Source of the DNA: Megalonaias nervosa
Taxonomy: Eukaryota; Mollusca; Bivalvia; Unionida; Unionidae
NCBI GenBank assembly: GCA_016617855.1
Contig: JAECUM010001707.1
Location: 124,001 to 188,000, forward strand
Length of the DNA stretch: 64,000 nucleotides
Direction of reading: 5' to 3'
In this document: piece after piece, positions 63,761 to 64,000 of the stretch
Position numbering within the stretch: position 1 is the first letter of the stretch
How the letters are laid out: each line of letters starts with the position of its first letter
Notes under the pieces: generated by a model
Told to the model about the DNA's origin: nothing
What the model saw: only the letters and a program-made list of their open reading frames with translations
The model's database searches: none
Made by a program: the position numbers and the translations under genes

Positions 63761-64000
63761 AGTCAGCCACGTTATTTCACAAATCTGGAAAGAAGTTTTC
63801 TCACTTCTATATGCAGCAGAATTGATTGGGAAGGTAGTAGCAGATGCTTCAGTTCTGGGTGTTCTGTAACTGGTTCTTCTAGTTTTATCATTTTGTTTGA
63901 AATCTCATTTCCACTGACCACTGTATGGGTAGATGAGCTGCGCAAGAGTACTGATGCACTCTCGTATATACTCATTGGGCTCTCATTGGGTTTGGAATCT

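Overview
The window is eukaryotic, AT-rich and almost entirely intronic. It carries an internal part of one gene on the + strand, VPS13D (a VPS13/bridge-like lipid transfer protein), as seven short exons totalling 962 nt (about 1.5 % of the window) between positions 3545 and 63015. All introns have GT..AG ends and all junction phases agree, so the exons read as one continuous stretch of about 320 residues. This stretch is the end of the SHR-BD region (PYAWDEP motif), a ricin-B type beta-trefoil module (two QxW-type motifs), a linker, and the start of the conserved C-terminal region (GGIGISLVNKVPEELL). Neither gene end lies in the window. The organism is probably a mollusc or other lophotrochozoan: intron sizes, V-SINE-like elements with ACA tails, DIRS-like, Penelope-like and CR1-like retroelements and the FTCAAGGTCAAGGTCAC-type tandem repeats all fit. 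The species cannot be named from this sequence.

Layout. 1-3544: upstream intron. 3545-3701: exon A. 3702-14626: 10.9 kb intron with DIRS-like remnant 1, a 52-bp minisatellite, two SINEs and several tandem arrays. 14627-14711: exon B, followed 47 bp later by a 2.2 kb TIR transposon (T1 copy 1). Then come two SINEs and a degenerate tandem array, and 22252-22476 and 23069-23132: exons C and D. 23133-35264: 12.1 kb intron holding a transposon with a second transposon nested in it, a SINE, and a 1.5 kb TA-flanked TIR element. 35265-35437 and 35981-36088: exons E and F. 36089-62865: 26.8 kb intron packed with a fold-back-like block, DIRS-like remnants 2 and 3, a second copy of each of two TIR families, MITEs, SINEs, and a complete but inactivated hAT transposon with a nested LINE 3' end. 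62866-63015: exon G, followed by a Penelope-like GIY-YIG fragment on the minus strand.

The coding part is one conserved housekeeping-type gene. I found no operon, CRISPR, toxin or defence system and no sign of a new multi-gene system. The parts most worth a second look are in the mobile DNA: (i) a TA-flanked TIR family present as two inverted copies that share a reading frame of unrecognised function; (ii) an hAT element with matching 17-bp TIRs and an unusual 5-bp flanking duplication; (iii) a nested insertion whose empty site is preserved in a paralogous copy; (iv) a 1.4 kb block of dispersed short inverted motifs; and (v) all nine tRNA-headed SINE copies lying in the sense orientation of the host gene. 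All coordinates were read by eye. Exon boundaries are exact as far as I can tell; repeat edges are approximate unless a TIR or target-site duplication fixes them.
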